A DNA stretch of 64,000 nt from Gorsachius magnificus (GCA_034008185.1 CM067095.1:5192610-5256609), one strand, 5' to 3'. Positions 35,501 through 46,947 are shown, counted from the first letter of the stretch. Notes: generated by a model not told the origin, from the sequence alone. Made by a program: numbers and translations.

Positions 35501-38500
35501 AAGTGTTACTGGAGAGACCTGATGTGACCTAGTTTAAAGCACAAAATAATTCTCAATGTGCACTGCAGAAAGTTGGAGGCTTTCCAGGATAGTGTTGGGG
35601 GTTTTTTGTTTGGGGTTTTTTTTTAGTCATTTGATGTAAAAGTCATTGATAAAGTGCAAATTTTGTAGGCATTCTCACAAGGCCTTTTAGATAGGAAGCA
35701 TTTTCTTTCCTTTACAATCAGTCAATGCCTCTTTCTCTTTCCTGGGTATCATTCGTGGTTAGTTTTTCTTGTCAAAAAACCTGCCATTATACCTGTGACT
35801 GAAAATCAGTGAAAATCCCAAGAGCAACTATTGAATCGTCAGAAATGCAAATATAAAGTCTCTGCTAGTGTTTATAATCTCCTTGTCCAGGCAGACTGTA
35901 GCTTTCATATGTTTTAGTGTACACCATCTGTTTGCATTAGGATTTAACCTTTTCTGTTGCATTTGTTGCTTTTTTTCCCCCAAGAATTAATTGAGAGGTA
36001 GCTGTTGCTAAAGAGCAAATTTATCTGTGTCGGTTACCCCTTAATCTACGGCATTAACTTCTGTTTTTTGAACACAGGCTTTTATTTATGGCTCTCACAA
36101 TGGTTTGAATCAGTTTTGCAATATAAGTAGCTAAATAGTCAATTTTAGTACTGCAGCTGTATCTAGAATTGAGGCAAGGCTACCCATCTGTAAAATTCCT
36201 CTGCCTTTTAGTCTCCCCTATCTAAAAATGACATTTTAAATGTGTTTGTTTAGACGTGAACCACTGGCTCTTATCAACCTCAAAAAGAAAAATGAAGAAA
36301 CTGGGGAAGAAGAACTTGCCTCACGCCTAGATCACTGCAAAGCAAAAGCCACCAGGCACATATTCCTTATCCGTCATTCTCAATATAATTTGGATGGCCG
36401 GGCTGATAAAGACAGAACTCTGACCCCGCTTGGTATGTATTACTAGAAGCATTGTACTTTGCATTTTGAGAAAATTGTTTTTTATGTGCTGCTGTCCTGA
36501 TGAGTACAGGTCAGTAACTTGACTCTATTCTGGGTGTCACTGCCAAACCTTAATCCACTTTCTGGATCCTTTGTGGCAGAAAGATGTCATGAATAAATTT
36601 GTTTTTTCCGTCTTTGATCCTCTAAATCCAAACATTAAAATGTGCTTTACAGAGTTCTAAACACACTCAGTTGTAAAGAAACTTCACAAAGGAAATTTCC
36701 AATTATCTTAAGGTCGCTTGAGCAAATTTTCATGCTAGCTGACATGATCCCCCAAGGCTAAGCTTTTAAACTTAGCTCCATGACTAACTTTACTTTAGGA
36801 TAGACTTCTCTTAAAAGGTGGCTTGTGTTTCTGTTAGTTAATTTGCTGATTTATTAAAATTCAAAAAAATCACCCCTGACTTTCCTTTCAGTTGGAGTGT
36901 TTATAATTAAATACGTTTCACTTTTGCTGCTAAGCACTGTTTCTGGGAATACTGCTAATCCGTTACCGTGAAGTGAGGGTAACTTCTGCCTGTGTTAATC
37001 TTAATTCATTGATACTGTGACTCAGTCTCAAATGTTAATTAGGATTATTTTAATAGTGTACTTAAAAAGCAGTGGACGCTTTCTTGATCATGTGTATGCC
37101 AACACTGTTTTGAGGGGGGAAGAATTATTCTTGTGTGGTGTTGCTTGAGATTTCGGAAGTCTAGTGCCAAATGTTTAGTATAAATTGTGCAAACAGGAGT
37201 GAAAGGCTAATTTCAGGACTAAGGTGCTATCTTCAAGTGGTAACAAAGTATAATCTTAATCCTGTCTCATCCTGTGCTTTAGGTAAGTTACTTAAACTGT
37301 CTGTTGTCTTTTCACCTACCTACCTGAAAGATGGAATGAAGCCTTCCCTGGGATATCCAAGTGCTGTGGTTCTTAACTGTTCCAAGATGATGTTGCCTTT
37401 CTGAAAAATGCACTGTCAGGTCTGAGGGGCTCTGTTTGACACAGTCTCCTCTTCTATGCTCCCCAAACACCGAGGTGGCAGATGGCTTGGATCAGTGCTT
37501 TCTTTTATTGGAAGTGGCTCCCTTGGGATGGGGCTAGCAGGGATATTGAATACTTCAGTGAAAGTCTCTGAATAAGTTTTTATTTATTTATTTATTAAAA
37601 TAAAACCCAACTAATTTTTCCTGCTGATAGAAATATGACTTAGCTTGGTCTGCATAAGTAGTGTCTCGGGTAAAAATGTTTTCCAATTACTTTTCGAATG
37701 GAAAGAACTGACATCGATGGAGACCTTTTATATCTACTGGACAACTTTTTTGGTAGTTTGTGTGAGGCACTTACATGCATGTCACCGATTCATATAATGA
37801 ATATTGTTTTTAAGGTCGAGAGCAGGCTGAACTGACTGGACACAGGCTGGCAAGTTTGGGATTAAAATTTGATCAGATTATCCACTCCTCCATGACTAGA
37901 GCAACTGAAACAACTGAAATTATAAGCAAACATCTCCCGGGTAAGTGACTTCCCTTAATTTTTCATTGTCTTCTGATCCTTAAAACTGCTTCCAGTAGAA
38001 CTCTAAGCTTGTCCTCAAGGTCGAGATGCTATTTAGCCAACTTCCAGCCTTGTGTGAATATGTCTATATTTATAAAGAAAGTAACAACCCCAGTTCTGCT
38101 TGTTTCCATTTCATCTTTAAAAATAGAAGACGGATCTGCCCCTCAGAGTGACTAGCTGCTACCTGTATGTACTGCTGTGTAGGAGAACTCTGCTGGTTGC
38201 TCTACGCTTACGCATTTTGTAAAGCAGATTGTCACAGGCCGTCAGGGTGGCTCAGTCCTTGGTCTCAGGGGGCCAACAGCGCAGGAGGGAGGAGGATCCT
38301 AAGCTCCAGTTCTGATAGTGATGCTTGCTGGGTCAGTTAACAGGCCCTTCTTGTGAGCTGCGCTATCCTGTGTGCAGGGTAAGATGTGGTACACTCGCAA
38401 AGGTGTAGGGATTTTTTTAATGTGGGTGCTTTGTTTGTATGGATTTTTGGGGGGTTGTGGTTTTTTTGGTGATTTTGTTTTGGTTTATTGTGGGGGTTTT

Positions 38501-41367
38501 TTGGTTTGTTGTTTTTTTTTTTTTCTCCTGCTGTTCAGACATACAGAATCTAAAGGTATTTGACTGTACGTAATTCTGTTAGCAGATACTCAGGCATGAC
38601 TAGCTGAATGTCAGTTCTCTTAACTGTTCTGTGTTTTTCTTAAATGTGCTGCTTCAAATAAAACCCAAACCAACAAAACAAAAAACCCCAAACAACTCCC
38701 CAAACCCTGAAACAGACAACCCCCCCAACCATCTTTCCGTCCTCAGCGTAAGAGAATAAAATATTAATATAAATATTAAATATCAAAAATGTAGCATTGA
38801 CATTAATTAGCAGTAAGCATTGAGTGACATACAGCTTTAAATTAACGTAATTGCAAATGCATTTCTTCAAAGTGCAGCAAACTGGGAAGAGTCAACTTGC
38901 TGTGCCAAGCTGGTCTGGCTGTTCTCAGCGGGAATAAACTTTGTCCTGCTGCTGACAAAACAGCTGTGTTGGAGAGATCCACACCCCGGGATAGGAAGTG
39001 TATAGACTAAAGCGGCCTTTAGGAAGGCGAGGTAGACTTCCTTGAAGAAACTGTATGAAAAGCGTATTGATTGTAGAGTTGTGGGCCTGTTTGCAGTGGC
39101 AGGTGAAGTAACAACTCCTTTCCAAATGTGTATTTAATATTTCAGGAGTGAAAAAAATTAGTACTGATCTCCTGAGAGAGGGAGCACCTATAGAACCAGA
39201 CCCTCCAGTCTCTCATTGGAAACCAGAAGCTGTGGTAACTTTTTACTTAAAGTTCTTTTTTTTTTTTTTTTTTCTGTATTTATTTTGTGTGTGTGTTTGG
39301 TTTTTTTTTTAATATACTTTATATTGACCGTAGTGATAACTTGCAATGTCTGAGGTGATGCTTTTCATCTTGGACCTTGGATAATTGCTTACTTTTCTCC
39401 TCCCCCATGAGTGTACAGAACAGTTAAAATAACTTACAGTCCTTAAATATTAGTTCAGCCTCAAGTGTGCATTCCTGTAAGGAACTCTTTAGAAGGTGCA
39501 GCCCATCTGCAAATGCAGACAATGGCACGTGCTGCTCTGAGCTGTGTTTAATTCTGAACTCTGTGCCATTAGCAGTATTACGAAGATGGAGCTCGAATTG
39601 AGGCTGCTTTTCGAAACTTCATTCATAGAGCTGATGCAAAGCAGGAAGAAGACAGCTATGAGATCTTTGTCTGCCATGCGAATGTGATCCGCTATATCGT
39701 GTGCAGGTACATGTTGGATTGCATGTTCATCTGTGTTCTTTAAAAGGTTAAGTTTTACTGAAATAGTGTTGGTGTATGGCACCCCTGAGCGAGGAGATGT
39801 GTGGATTTGACTTGTTTGAAGTGGCTGGAGATCAGTGCCTGCGTTGTGAGCAGCTGCTTCTGCCATTTCATCACAGGATTAATTTGCGGATAGAGGACAA
39901 ATTTGAAAATTGGAATACTTTCATTCTAATTCTAAAGTGAAAATGGCTACATCGGTGAGGCTTGAAACCTTTTTGTACTTCTGAACAGTCTCTTTAATAA
40001 CATATGCTTCTGGTTCCGGTAAACCTGGGGACAGTGCCTCTCTGGACTGTTGGAAAAGACAACAAATAGAGCACTTGACTGGATGTGGCTTTTTCAGGTG
40101 ACATGAATTTGATCTTGTATAATGAAAGGTTGAATTAGTTTTGGGAATTCTTTACTAATGGAAATTTTTGTATTATATTCAAGTTGTATTAGTGTGTTTT
40201 TGCAGTGATATCCAGTATTGGGTTAGAGGGGAGCGTGTATCTTTCTGCTAATATCAAGGTGGTTCATGAAAGAGAAAACAGTTCTGGATCTTTGCCTGCC
40301 TCTGTATCCAGTCAGCTGAGTCTATTTTATTCCTCTTCCCTATCAACGAAGCAGTGTCTGTAAGATAATTTGTCTTGAGCAGGACAGAGATGATTAAACT
40401 TTAATCTGATCAATACCTACAACAATTTCAGTTAGCTTTATTTAGCTGAGCTAGTTAAATGCCAGCCTGTCTGCTCTGTGGACGGCTTTAGAGCTCTTCA
40501 AAATTGCTATACTTAAAATTATTGATCAGGTAAATAGAACATTCTTTCCTGTGCCAAACAAGATCATCTTGCTGCTACGTAGGCTTTTTCTGAAATAGCC
40601 GTATACTTTTTCTCTTTGCTTCCCTCTTCTTTTTAACTTCACTTCTGTGCCTTCCATTCTAGGCCATCTGATGTCACAGTTGAACATCATCCATGTACCG
40701 TTCCCTTTGAATCTAGCTTGACTGTGGTTGTTGCTTAATTTCTTAGCCTTTCTGAAAGACTGTCGTAGAGCCAAAACCAAGTTATTCCTCAGTATCTGAG
40801 GCAAAAGACGTTTTCATCAGCTTCATATTTTCTCTAGCTGTTTACTGCAATTGATTGAACTCCTGAGGCTATTCAGTTAGGAATTTTAGAATAACTGGAG
40901 ACTAGCTGGGATAGTGTGTTTCTACAAACAGCACAAGGTACTTTTTCTTGCTCCTTCTGGGCAACGATGCAGCTGATGGAAAGTAGCTGTGCAAGTGCAT
41001 TGTTGTCATTGGTCCAGTTATCAACCCTGCAGCTTCATGTCAGTTGCACAGAAAAATATTTTTTCCAAGGCTGACTCTGGGAGCATTTGCATGCAAACTG
41101 CAGAATGGCCAACAAATTCCTTATTTTTTCCCTTATCTGGAACAGAAGGTGATGCTGTGAGCAGCATGTTAATTTAACTGTTTATGACTAATATTAATTT
41201 ATTTTTTTTTTAATAGAGCATTGCAGTTCCCCCCAGAAGGCTGGCTGCGAATGTCTCTTAACAATGGCAGCATAACTCACTTGGTGATACGTCCGAATGG
41301 AAGAGTGGCACTTCGAACACTGGGTGACACGGGTTTCATGCCTCCAGATAAAATCACGCGCACCTGA
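32084..41367 (+). CDS. PGAM5: PGAM5 mitochondrial serine/threonine phosphatase
   Basis: Exons: up to 32241 (5' limit unresolved), 36254-36432, 37815-37940, 39146-39234, 39573-39706 and 41217-41367. Exons 2-6 join in frame and encode about 226 residues, almost colinear with human PGAM5. The protein is a phosphoglycerate-mutase-fold enzyme that works as a protein phosphatase at mitochondrial membranes, with roles in mitophagy, fission and cell death (substrates and partners include ASK1, DRP1, FUNDC1 and KEAP1). Visible motifs: YWDSNWDR, equivalent to the WDPNWD oligomerisation motif; catalytic histidine in [37 protein letters not shown]; second active-site histidine in [10 protein letters not shown]; and C-terminus MPPDKITRT. 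The N-terminal membrane segment is not readable from an ATG in this sequence. The gene is convergent with ANKLE2. Confidence 0.95.
32242..36253 (+). other. PGAM5: PGAM5 intron 1
   Basis: A 4.0-kb intron from GTAGGC to TTTGTTTAG. The first 300 bases are CpG-island sequence. The rest is AT-rich with T and A runs (33411-33432, 34378-34393). A 300-base patch at 35165-35470 is markedly richer in G and CpG than its surroundings. No gene was recognised. Confidence 0.8.
36254..36432 (+). CDS. PGAM5: PGAM5 exon 2: catalytic histidine
   Basis: A completes the split Arg, then CGT GAA CCA CTG. It encodes [20 protein letters not shown], then [15 protein letters not shown] and [13 protein letters not shown], and ends CTT G before GTATGT (phase 1). 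The RH pair in LIRHSQ is the phosphoglycerate-mutase signature, and its His is the phospho-acceptor (His105 in human). Confidence 0.97.
36433..37814 (+). other. PGAM5: PGAM5 intron 2
   Basis: The intron runs GTATGT to TTTTAAG. It includes an old MIR-like SINE at about 37240-37365 and an ATTT tetranucleotide run at 37578-37596. Confidence 0.8.
37240..37365 (+). repeat. MIR-like SINE remnant
   Basis: GTGCTTTAGGTAAGTTACTT, then AAACTGTCTGTTGTCTTTTC, then ACCTGAAAGATGGAATGAAG follows the MIR core in plus orientation: gtgaccttgggcaagttacttaacct, ctcagtttcc, tctgtaaaatgggaat. The match is clear enough to name the class but not a subfamily. Confidence 0.55.
37815..37940 (+). CDS. PGAM5: PGAM5 exon 3
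   Basis: GT completes Gly, then CGA GAG CAG. It encodes [20 protein letters not shown], then [20 protein letters not shown] and a split P-G before GTAAGT (phase 1). [10 protein letters not shown] carries the conserved active-site Arg of the mutase fold. Confidence 0.97.
37941..39145 (+). other. PGAM5: PGAM5 intron 3
   Basis: It contains a G/T-rich tract (about 38434-38525) and, 120 bases later, an A/C-rich tract (about 38655-38726) that are roughly complementary. No exon was recognised. Confidence 0.8.
39146..39234 (+). CDS. PGAM5: PGAM5 exon 4
   Basis: GA completes Gly, then GTG AAA AAA ATT. It encodes [20 protein letters not shown] followed by VSHWKPEAV and ends GTG before GTAACT (phase 0). 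[16 protein letters not shown] is nearly invariant in PGAM5. Confidence 0.97.
39573..39706 (+). CDS. PGAM5: PGAM5 exon 5: second active-site histidine
   Basis: It starts CAG TAT TAC GAA after CCATTAG and ends GTG TGC AG before GTACAT (phase 2). It encodes [20 protein letters not shown], then [20 protein letters not shown] and YIVC. A second AG three bases in (TTAGCAG, a NAGNAG acceptor) would drop the single Gln if used. Confidence 0.96.
39707..41216 (+). other. PGAM5: PGAM5 intron 5
   Basis: A 1.5-kb intron from GTACAT to a T-rich tract ending TTTAATAG. No gene or clear repeat was recognised. Intron 4 (39235-39572) is 338 bases and holds only T-rich low-complexity tracts at 39252-39272 and 39300-39310. 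Confidence 0.8.
41217..41367 (+). CDS. PGAM5: PGAM5 exon 6 (last)
   Basis: A completes Arg, then GCA TTG CAG TTC. It encodes [20 protein letters not shown], then [20 protein letters not shown] and MPPDKITRT, with TGA at 41365-41367. This is the final strand-helix part of the mutase fold and the conserved C-terminal tail. Confidence 0.97.
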
Positions 41368-43010
41368 ATGAGCAAAACTGATGGCTGCCCAGGAGCTGCC
41401 TTTAGTCTCTTTGCACTAGTACATTCAGCTACAGTACCACTAGGTTTTTTTATCTGTTATGTTGGGGTGTGATGCTGTCTTAAAAATGTCCTTTAGTCCC
41501 TTGCCTCCTTCATACATACTCATATCTGCCTTTCAGTCCAGAAAAGAACTCTTTGTAAGCCTGAAGCTTTCCCCAAAACTCGAAGCTGAGCTGTGGCATA
41601 CAAAGAGATTGAATGTGTGAATTTCTGTAACCAAAGTTTGTGCCTGTGGATATTTTGCTTGCGCAGGAAAGCAATTGGTGTGGGAACTGGAAGGAGCAGC
41701 CTTGTATCGCACTGCAGCTGAAGCTGAAGATGAGCCAGCTTGTTTCAGCTCTTGCAGGAGAAGTGACAAACAGGGTATTCTGCTGTTCAAAGGACAAAGG
41801 GATAAGGCTTCAGTTTTTGTAACCAGTTGAGGATGTACGGTTACGGTGTGTCATTGTTCCCCTCTGCCCCCAAAAAAGCTCGTGTAAACTGTGCCTGGTG
41901 GTTGTAAGCATAAATGCAAAGAGGGTTTTTAAAAAAAAAACAAAAACAAACAAAAAAACCCAAACAAATTTGCCTTGGGCGTTGTGGTGCTAGAATTAAC
42001 TGCTGCTTACATTTCGTGTTCCTCCATCCTCAGGAAGTACTTTAAGCTATTCTGAACAATGTTTCTCAGTCTTGTAAACACCTTTAACTAAAACTTGATC
42101 TGGAGAAGGATGTAGAGCTGACTGTAGCAGTAAGATGGAAGGAAAGCAGCAATCTTCCGTAGGTGTTTGTTTCCAGTTACTGACTGTTACCTTTTGAGGT
42201 GTAGAATCTTTCATTTCTGCTTTCTCCCATTGCTTGGCACACACTGATACTTCACTTACTTTCAGAGTAGAGAGAGAACACCACGGAGTTCAAGGTAGTA
42301 ATACCTCAGGTCAGAGCTTCTGCAGTTATTGGAGCACACTGCTGCTTGAAACTACTGTTGCCTGGATGGTGAAAAAGTATCTGTGGGCTGGCTTTTCTAG
42401 GCTGAGTGCGTAGGACAGACGTCAGGCTGACTGCATTAAGTAAGTGGTGCCTTTGTACAGCACTGACACTGCTGGACTCATTCTAGGAAAAAATGTGTGT
42501 GGCCCAGCACTAGGTTTCATTTTGGAGGGGAGGGCCCAGAAGCAGTTTAATCTTCAGGCTGTTTGCTAGGTACCCAAACCAGTGTAGTAACTTAGGTGTA
42601 ATACCTGGAATGTTGAAAAATTTCACCGTATGCATAGTCTGCCTTGGTGATAGAGCACATGGTATAGGACAGGAAACATACATCAACAACTTGTTTGACA
42701 GGCTCGCTTACCACCAAGAATGTTGGTAAGACTCTAAACTCCCTCCTGTCAGAGCCATATGAAGCATAATCGTGGCACACAACCTAGGGAGACAAGGTTT
42801 AATGGCTTGTCTGATACAGTACTGCTACATCAGCGTGATTTCAAGGAAAATGGGGCTAGTAGGGAACAAAACCATGATTGTTGTGTAGTGCAAGTTGTGG
42901 GGGCAAGAGGAAACCATCATGACGTATCTCATTGATGCAATGAGAATAATTTATCAGTTTTTTGTCTATTAACTTTTTAAAAGTTTTGAATAAAATAACT
43001 GGTCTGTCTT
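41368..43010 (+). other. PGAM5: PGAM5 3' UTR
   Basis: Noncoding. It has an A-rich tract with CAAA/CAAAC units at 41931-41970. AATAAA at 42989-42994 is followed by a T/GT-rich element (GGTCTGTCTTTCTTGTCTC), a good cleavage context. That would give a 3' UTR of about 1.6 kb. A later AATAAA at 43666 is an alternative. Confidence 0.65.
42989..42994 (+). promoter_or_regulatory. PGAM5: Probable PGAM5 poly(A) signal
   Basis: Canonical AATAAA with a T- and GT-rich downstream element within 30 bases. Confidence 0.6.
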
Positions 43011-43421
43011 TCTTGTCTCTTCAGTTGAATAGTTGTGCGACTGCCTGCTGTAGAACCTGGGGCTGCAGCGCTAGCGCAGTGATGGAGGTGTTTCTGAGCA
43101 GCCTTTGTATCCCACGTTGCCTGGGGCAACGATTCATACCAACTTTGACCTTTTACCTCCAAATAATCTGAAATGTAACCTTGAGATAGATAGTAGTTGG
43201 CTCACAGTTAATTATCATCATCTACAGAAGTGCGTGCAGGTGCTGTAGCACACCCGAGGGGACTGCCATACTTAGTCACAGCCCTTTGGCACTTGGCTTT
43301 TGGGGAGTTCAAGGGCTGTGTTGCTGACCACCCTGTGGAACAGGAGCACCAGAGCTGGTAAGATGAATGTTCTGTACTTTTTTATTTGTGTGTGGGCATA
43401 CACATACCCTCTTGCATACGT

Positions 43422-43470
43422 ACCCTTCTACACCCACACCCACACCCCCACCCACACCCCCACACCCCCC
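43422..43470. repeat. C-rich CACCC tract (G-quadruplex potential on the minus strand)
   Basis: Repeated ACACCC / ACCCCC units end in CACACCCCCC. The minus strand therefore carries six or more runs of three or more G separated by 2-4 bases. It lies between the 3' ends of PGAM5 and ANKLE2. Confidence 0.9.
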
Positions 43471-44911
43471 ATCAAGAAACAGGTTCTTGTAGGACACACA
43501 ACTCCTTGCACATGTACAGCAGCACTTAAGTTGGGGGGAAGTATGAAATTTAAAATTAACAGTATTCAGACTTCCTGTCTCCTAAATGTTTTGAGACTGT
43601 TCTGTAAGTCTTCAGGGGTGTAATCTAATGTCATAGTGCACACACACAAAAGATGGAGTTGCGTTAATAAAGCTTAGACAAATTACCAATTTGTCATGGT
43701 TATCAGCCCAGCTACTTACCCCCATGCCCCATTAAACTAAACACAGGGTGACACTGGTGGCTACTCATTTATTTTTTAATAGAAAGCGGGGTAACTCTGT
43801 ATTTTTAACATGATACTTTGTTAAAAAAAAAAATTACTAATCTTTTGCACCTTTAAAAGTGAACTTTTGGCCAAGAAAACACAATTTAAGCAGTGTCAGT
43901 CTGATTTAAGGTGTCTCCACAGGCTCAGTGGTTCACAGTCATGAATGATCAAATCGCTACATAATTTGCTAATTTTTTGTAATAGTTGAAGTAAATATAG
44001 TGTTAGAAAAATGACCTCTTAAGACACAGTACAACTGGACTAATGCACGTTATATTACACAGTTTAAAAAAAATATTCTCTTGACCAAACCAAAAACAAA
44101 ATTACAGAGTGAAAGGCAAGGGTTGGGTGGTGGCAGTGGCTGGGGTGGAGGTGGTATTGAGGGTGTATGTCTGTCTACATCTACATACCAGTAATATACA
44201 TTTAAATATTTAAAAAAAAAAAAGCAAAGCATAGTAAAGGACAAAAAGGAGGAAGAAGGAGAGCGTTCGTGTCCGTCTCCGGGCTCCATAACAAACTCTT
44301 ACCAAAAGGGGACTGGCGCCGTATGACAGCTCAGGAAGGACCAGGGTGGAGAACAGCAGCTGCATGCACAGCAACTTCCCATGTGAATTTGGCTTTAATG
44401 TGGTTTTAGGCAATTGCTCATCATCTGAATAATTTCTCCAGAATGACAAAGATGACATTTACATTAAATTATTAACACCCCCCCCACCCCCCAAATCTAA
44501 ACAAAAACAAAAAACCCAAACCCTTTAAAGTAAGACTGTAGGAACTGGGGACCTAAAAAAGTTGAGGCTACAGAGACTGCTGCATCAAAAAAACAGGCTG
44601 GAAAAAAAAAAAAACCCACCACTTATGAAAAAGTCAGTTAATGTACTTGGTAACAGCAGGTTACATTGGTTTGGTTTTTAAATGTCTCTTAAATAATAAC
44701 ATCCCCCTTCCCACCCCCCCAGCTAGTTGTCCAGAATATCACTGAATGCCGGTCATTTGTGTAAAGGAGCGCTTTCTAATGTCCAGCTCACTGGAAATCG
44801 GCTTAGTTGTAAAGAAAGAGCTAAATAAGCCTTTTTTTTAAAAAATAATTTCTAAAATAGGAATGCTCCCCCAGGATGGAGAGCTATCGCACCAAATAAT
44901 AATCAAACTGA

Positions 44912-44929
44912 GAGAGAGAGAGAGAGAGA
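44912..44929. repeat. (GA)n microsatellite
   Basis: About nine GA repeats, then ACATACACACA. Probably within the ANKLE2 3' UTR. Confidence 0.9.
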
Positions 44930-46709
44930 CATACACACATTAAAATATGTTCTGTTCAGAAAGCCTGGAAGAAAAACTATCTTATGTGCCCATAGTAAGT
45001 GGATGCCACTTTTTTTAAACTTCTAAAAGAACAAGAAATTAATTAAAAAGAAAATATGTTACAAAAGGCACTATTAAGCTTGCCCAAGCATTAAGTGCAG
45101 GGTTTTTTTTTTTTAGGTTTGTACCAAATCATGAACCTACTGCAGGGTGTACAGTTTGTGTACGGAACAGTCACTTTGCAGTGTGCAACAGCCAGCAAAC
45201 GCATGGCCCTCCAGATTTCTAACTCCAGCCTCTGTACGGGGGAGCCCTGCAGCGGGCAAACGGCCCGGCCGCTCCTGCCCGGCCCCATCCTGCCTGCAAC
45301 GGGAGTGTTAGCCACTCACTGAGCTTACAGCCGGCCAAGGAGGGCTCATGCTTTCTCACGTACTGTGTGGCATCAGTGAATCCGAATCCATCCCTTTTTA
45401 CCAGCACAGCCCTGGCAGATTTTAATAATTTTCTGATCAGATTCACATTAGATGATAGGTTTTTCTCTCTTTTTTTTTTTTTTTTTTTAAAACAAGAACT
45501 ATCACCACTAGAGAACGCTGTAGCTGTAAGCCTTCTTTCAAGCAACATTACAACCATTAAGCCTGATACAGAAAAGGGGTCTTTTTTTGAAATTTTTCAA
45601 TCTCAGTGTCATACTGTCAAAACAACTCATTCTTACAGAAGGCTAAAGAATAAAATTACTGACTGCTGTAACAGAACCTCATTACCGCATCAAGACTAGA
45701 GACATAGGAGAAGCTTAGCTTTCAATAAAAAATATTTTCAGTCCTTATTCCTCTCTCTGCCATGGGGAAATAAGGAGCCACATCCTGGATCACTGGCCAC
45801 CACTCTTAATATATTACAAACTAGACCATTAAGGTATTTTGCTGGTAAAGTCGCTGAAGTTATTGCTGATGTGCTTTTGTGTAATAGCTATTAAAATCCA
45901 CTAACGTTAAAAGCTTCTGTGGGAAAAAGAACCGGCTAATTTTTATAAGTTTCTTTTAATCTTCAAACTAACATTTAAAGGAATACCAGTAATTTCTACA
46001 GTGCCCCTTTACTAAAACACTCAGTACATCACGGTGTTTTTAACAGCCTCAGAACAAGCCAAGACTCAAGGTTTTCTGTGTAAATACGTGCATACCTACA
46101 CCCATCTAAGTAAGTGTGTGTGTGTCTGGGTGCATTGCACTGTCTAGGCCGCGCTGCTGGCTGTGACCGCTTCCTCTCTGTTTATGCCCAGGTTTCACAC
46201 TCACGCTCTGCCGTTAGCCAGGCTTTGGTTTAGGCTTTTCACTCAGAGCATTCCCCCTGCGAGTGGAAGAACATTTGATTTCTTGCCATCAATTTCCTCT
46301 TGTAAGATTTCTGTTTACTGATGATGTGCTTCCTCCTGAGTACCCCAGCAAAAGGAATGCAGCTGAGGGCTAATGGATTTGTTACAACAATGACAATTGG
46401 TGATAGTAAAATACCACCGTTTCCAAGTACAGGTTCAGCTCACTGCTTTACTGGCACCAAGGGTTAATTCATAGCTACTGGACAACTGCACTGTCACTAA
46501 TTTCTTGCGTATCACCAGTCATCTATCTCATATATGGATGGCATAAAGACAAAATCCTTTTTTTTTTTTTTAACATACAGTTGTCCTCAATTGAGGAAAA
46601 ATAAATAGCCAAGTACAAACCTCATGTCACCTCAGTAACATTGTAGGGTTTTTTCCCTCCACTCTAACAATGAAAATATAATTGAAGTCCCAGGAAAATG
46701 AATCATATT

Positions 46710-46947
46710 TTAGTGGGCAGGAGGCTCTGAAAAATACCGCAGTTTTAACAGAGCGTGGTGGACAGAAGCTGGACTGTAGCGCCCAGGACTCCCGGGGTCC
46801 GGAGAGAGCGAGGCAGCATTGCTGTATTTTCCTGGACTTCCTGTGATGGGACTATGTCTTCCTGAATTAGAATACGCCGAAGCATTTGGAAGGCCAGCAG
46901 CGATGGTTTGGGACCTGAGTCTTGCCTTCAGTGCTGGACTTGGCCAA
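46710..46947 (-). CDS. ANKLE2: ANKLE2 last exon
   Basis: T completes Ser, then TGG CCA AGT CCA gives [13 protein letters not shown]. It continues with a Ser/Gly/Pro-rich stretch containing [16 protein letters not shown] and [11 protein letters not shown], and ends [13 protein letters not shown] with TAA at 46712-46710. The GSPGRYSP block matches mammals. The final 15 or so residues differ from the mammalian end (…RLAELAAL), so the C-terminus has drifted. Confidence 0.9.

Larger units (their letters stand above)
43011..46709 (-). other. ANKLE2: Convergent zone with ANKLE2 3' UTR
   Basis: ANKLE2 ends at 46710, so its 3' UTR runs leftwards here. On the minus strand, AATAAA occurs at 43768-43773 and 43381-43386 (TTTATT on plus), with ATTAAA variants near 45421, 45954 and 44394. 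Which one is used is unknown. A UTR reaching 43.4-43.8 kb would be about 3 kb and would come close to the PGAM5 end. It also holds a (GA)n run at 44912-44929, A/C- and C-rich tracts at 44477-44522 and 44704-44720, and a small GC-rich patch at 45237-45302. Confidence 0.55.

Noticed and set aside
44210..45699. Overlapping ORFs on both strands in the ANKLE2 3' region
   Set aside because: They run through homopolymers and have no conserved motif. The region is best explained as 3' UTR and intergenic DNA.
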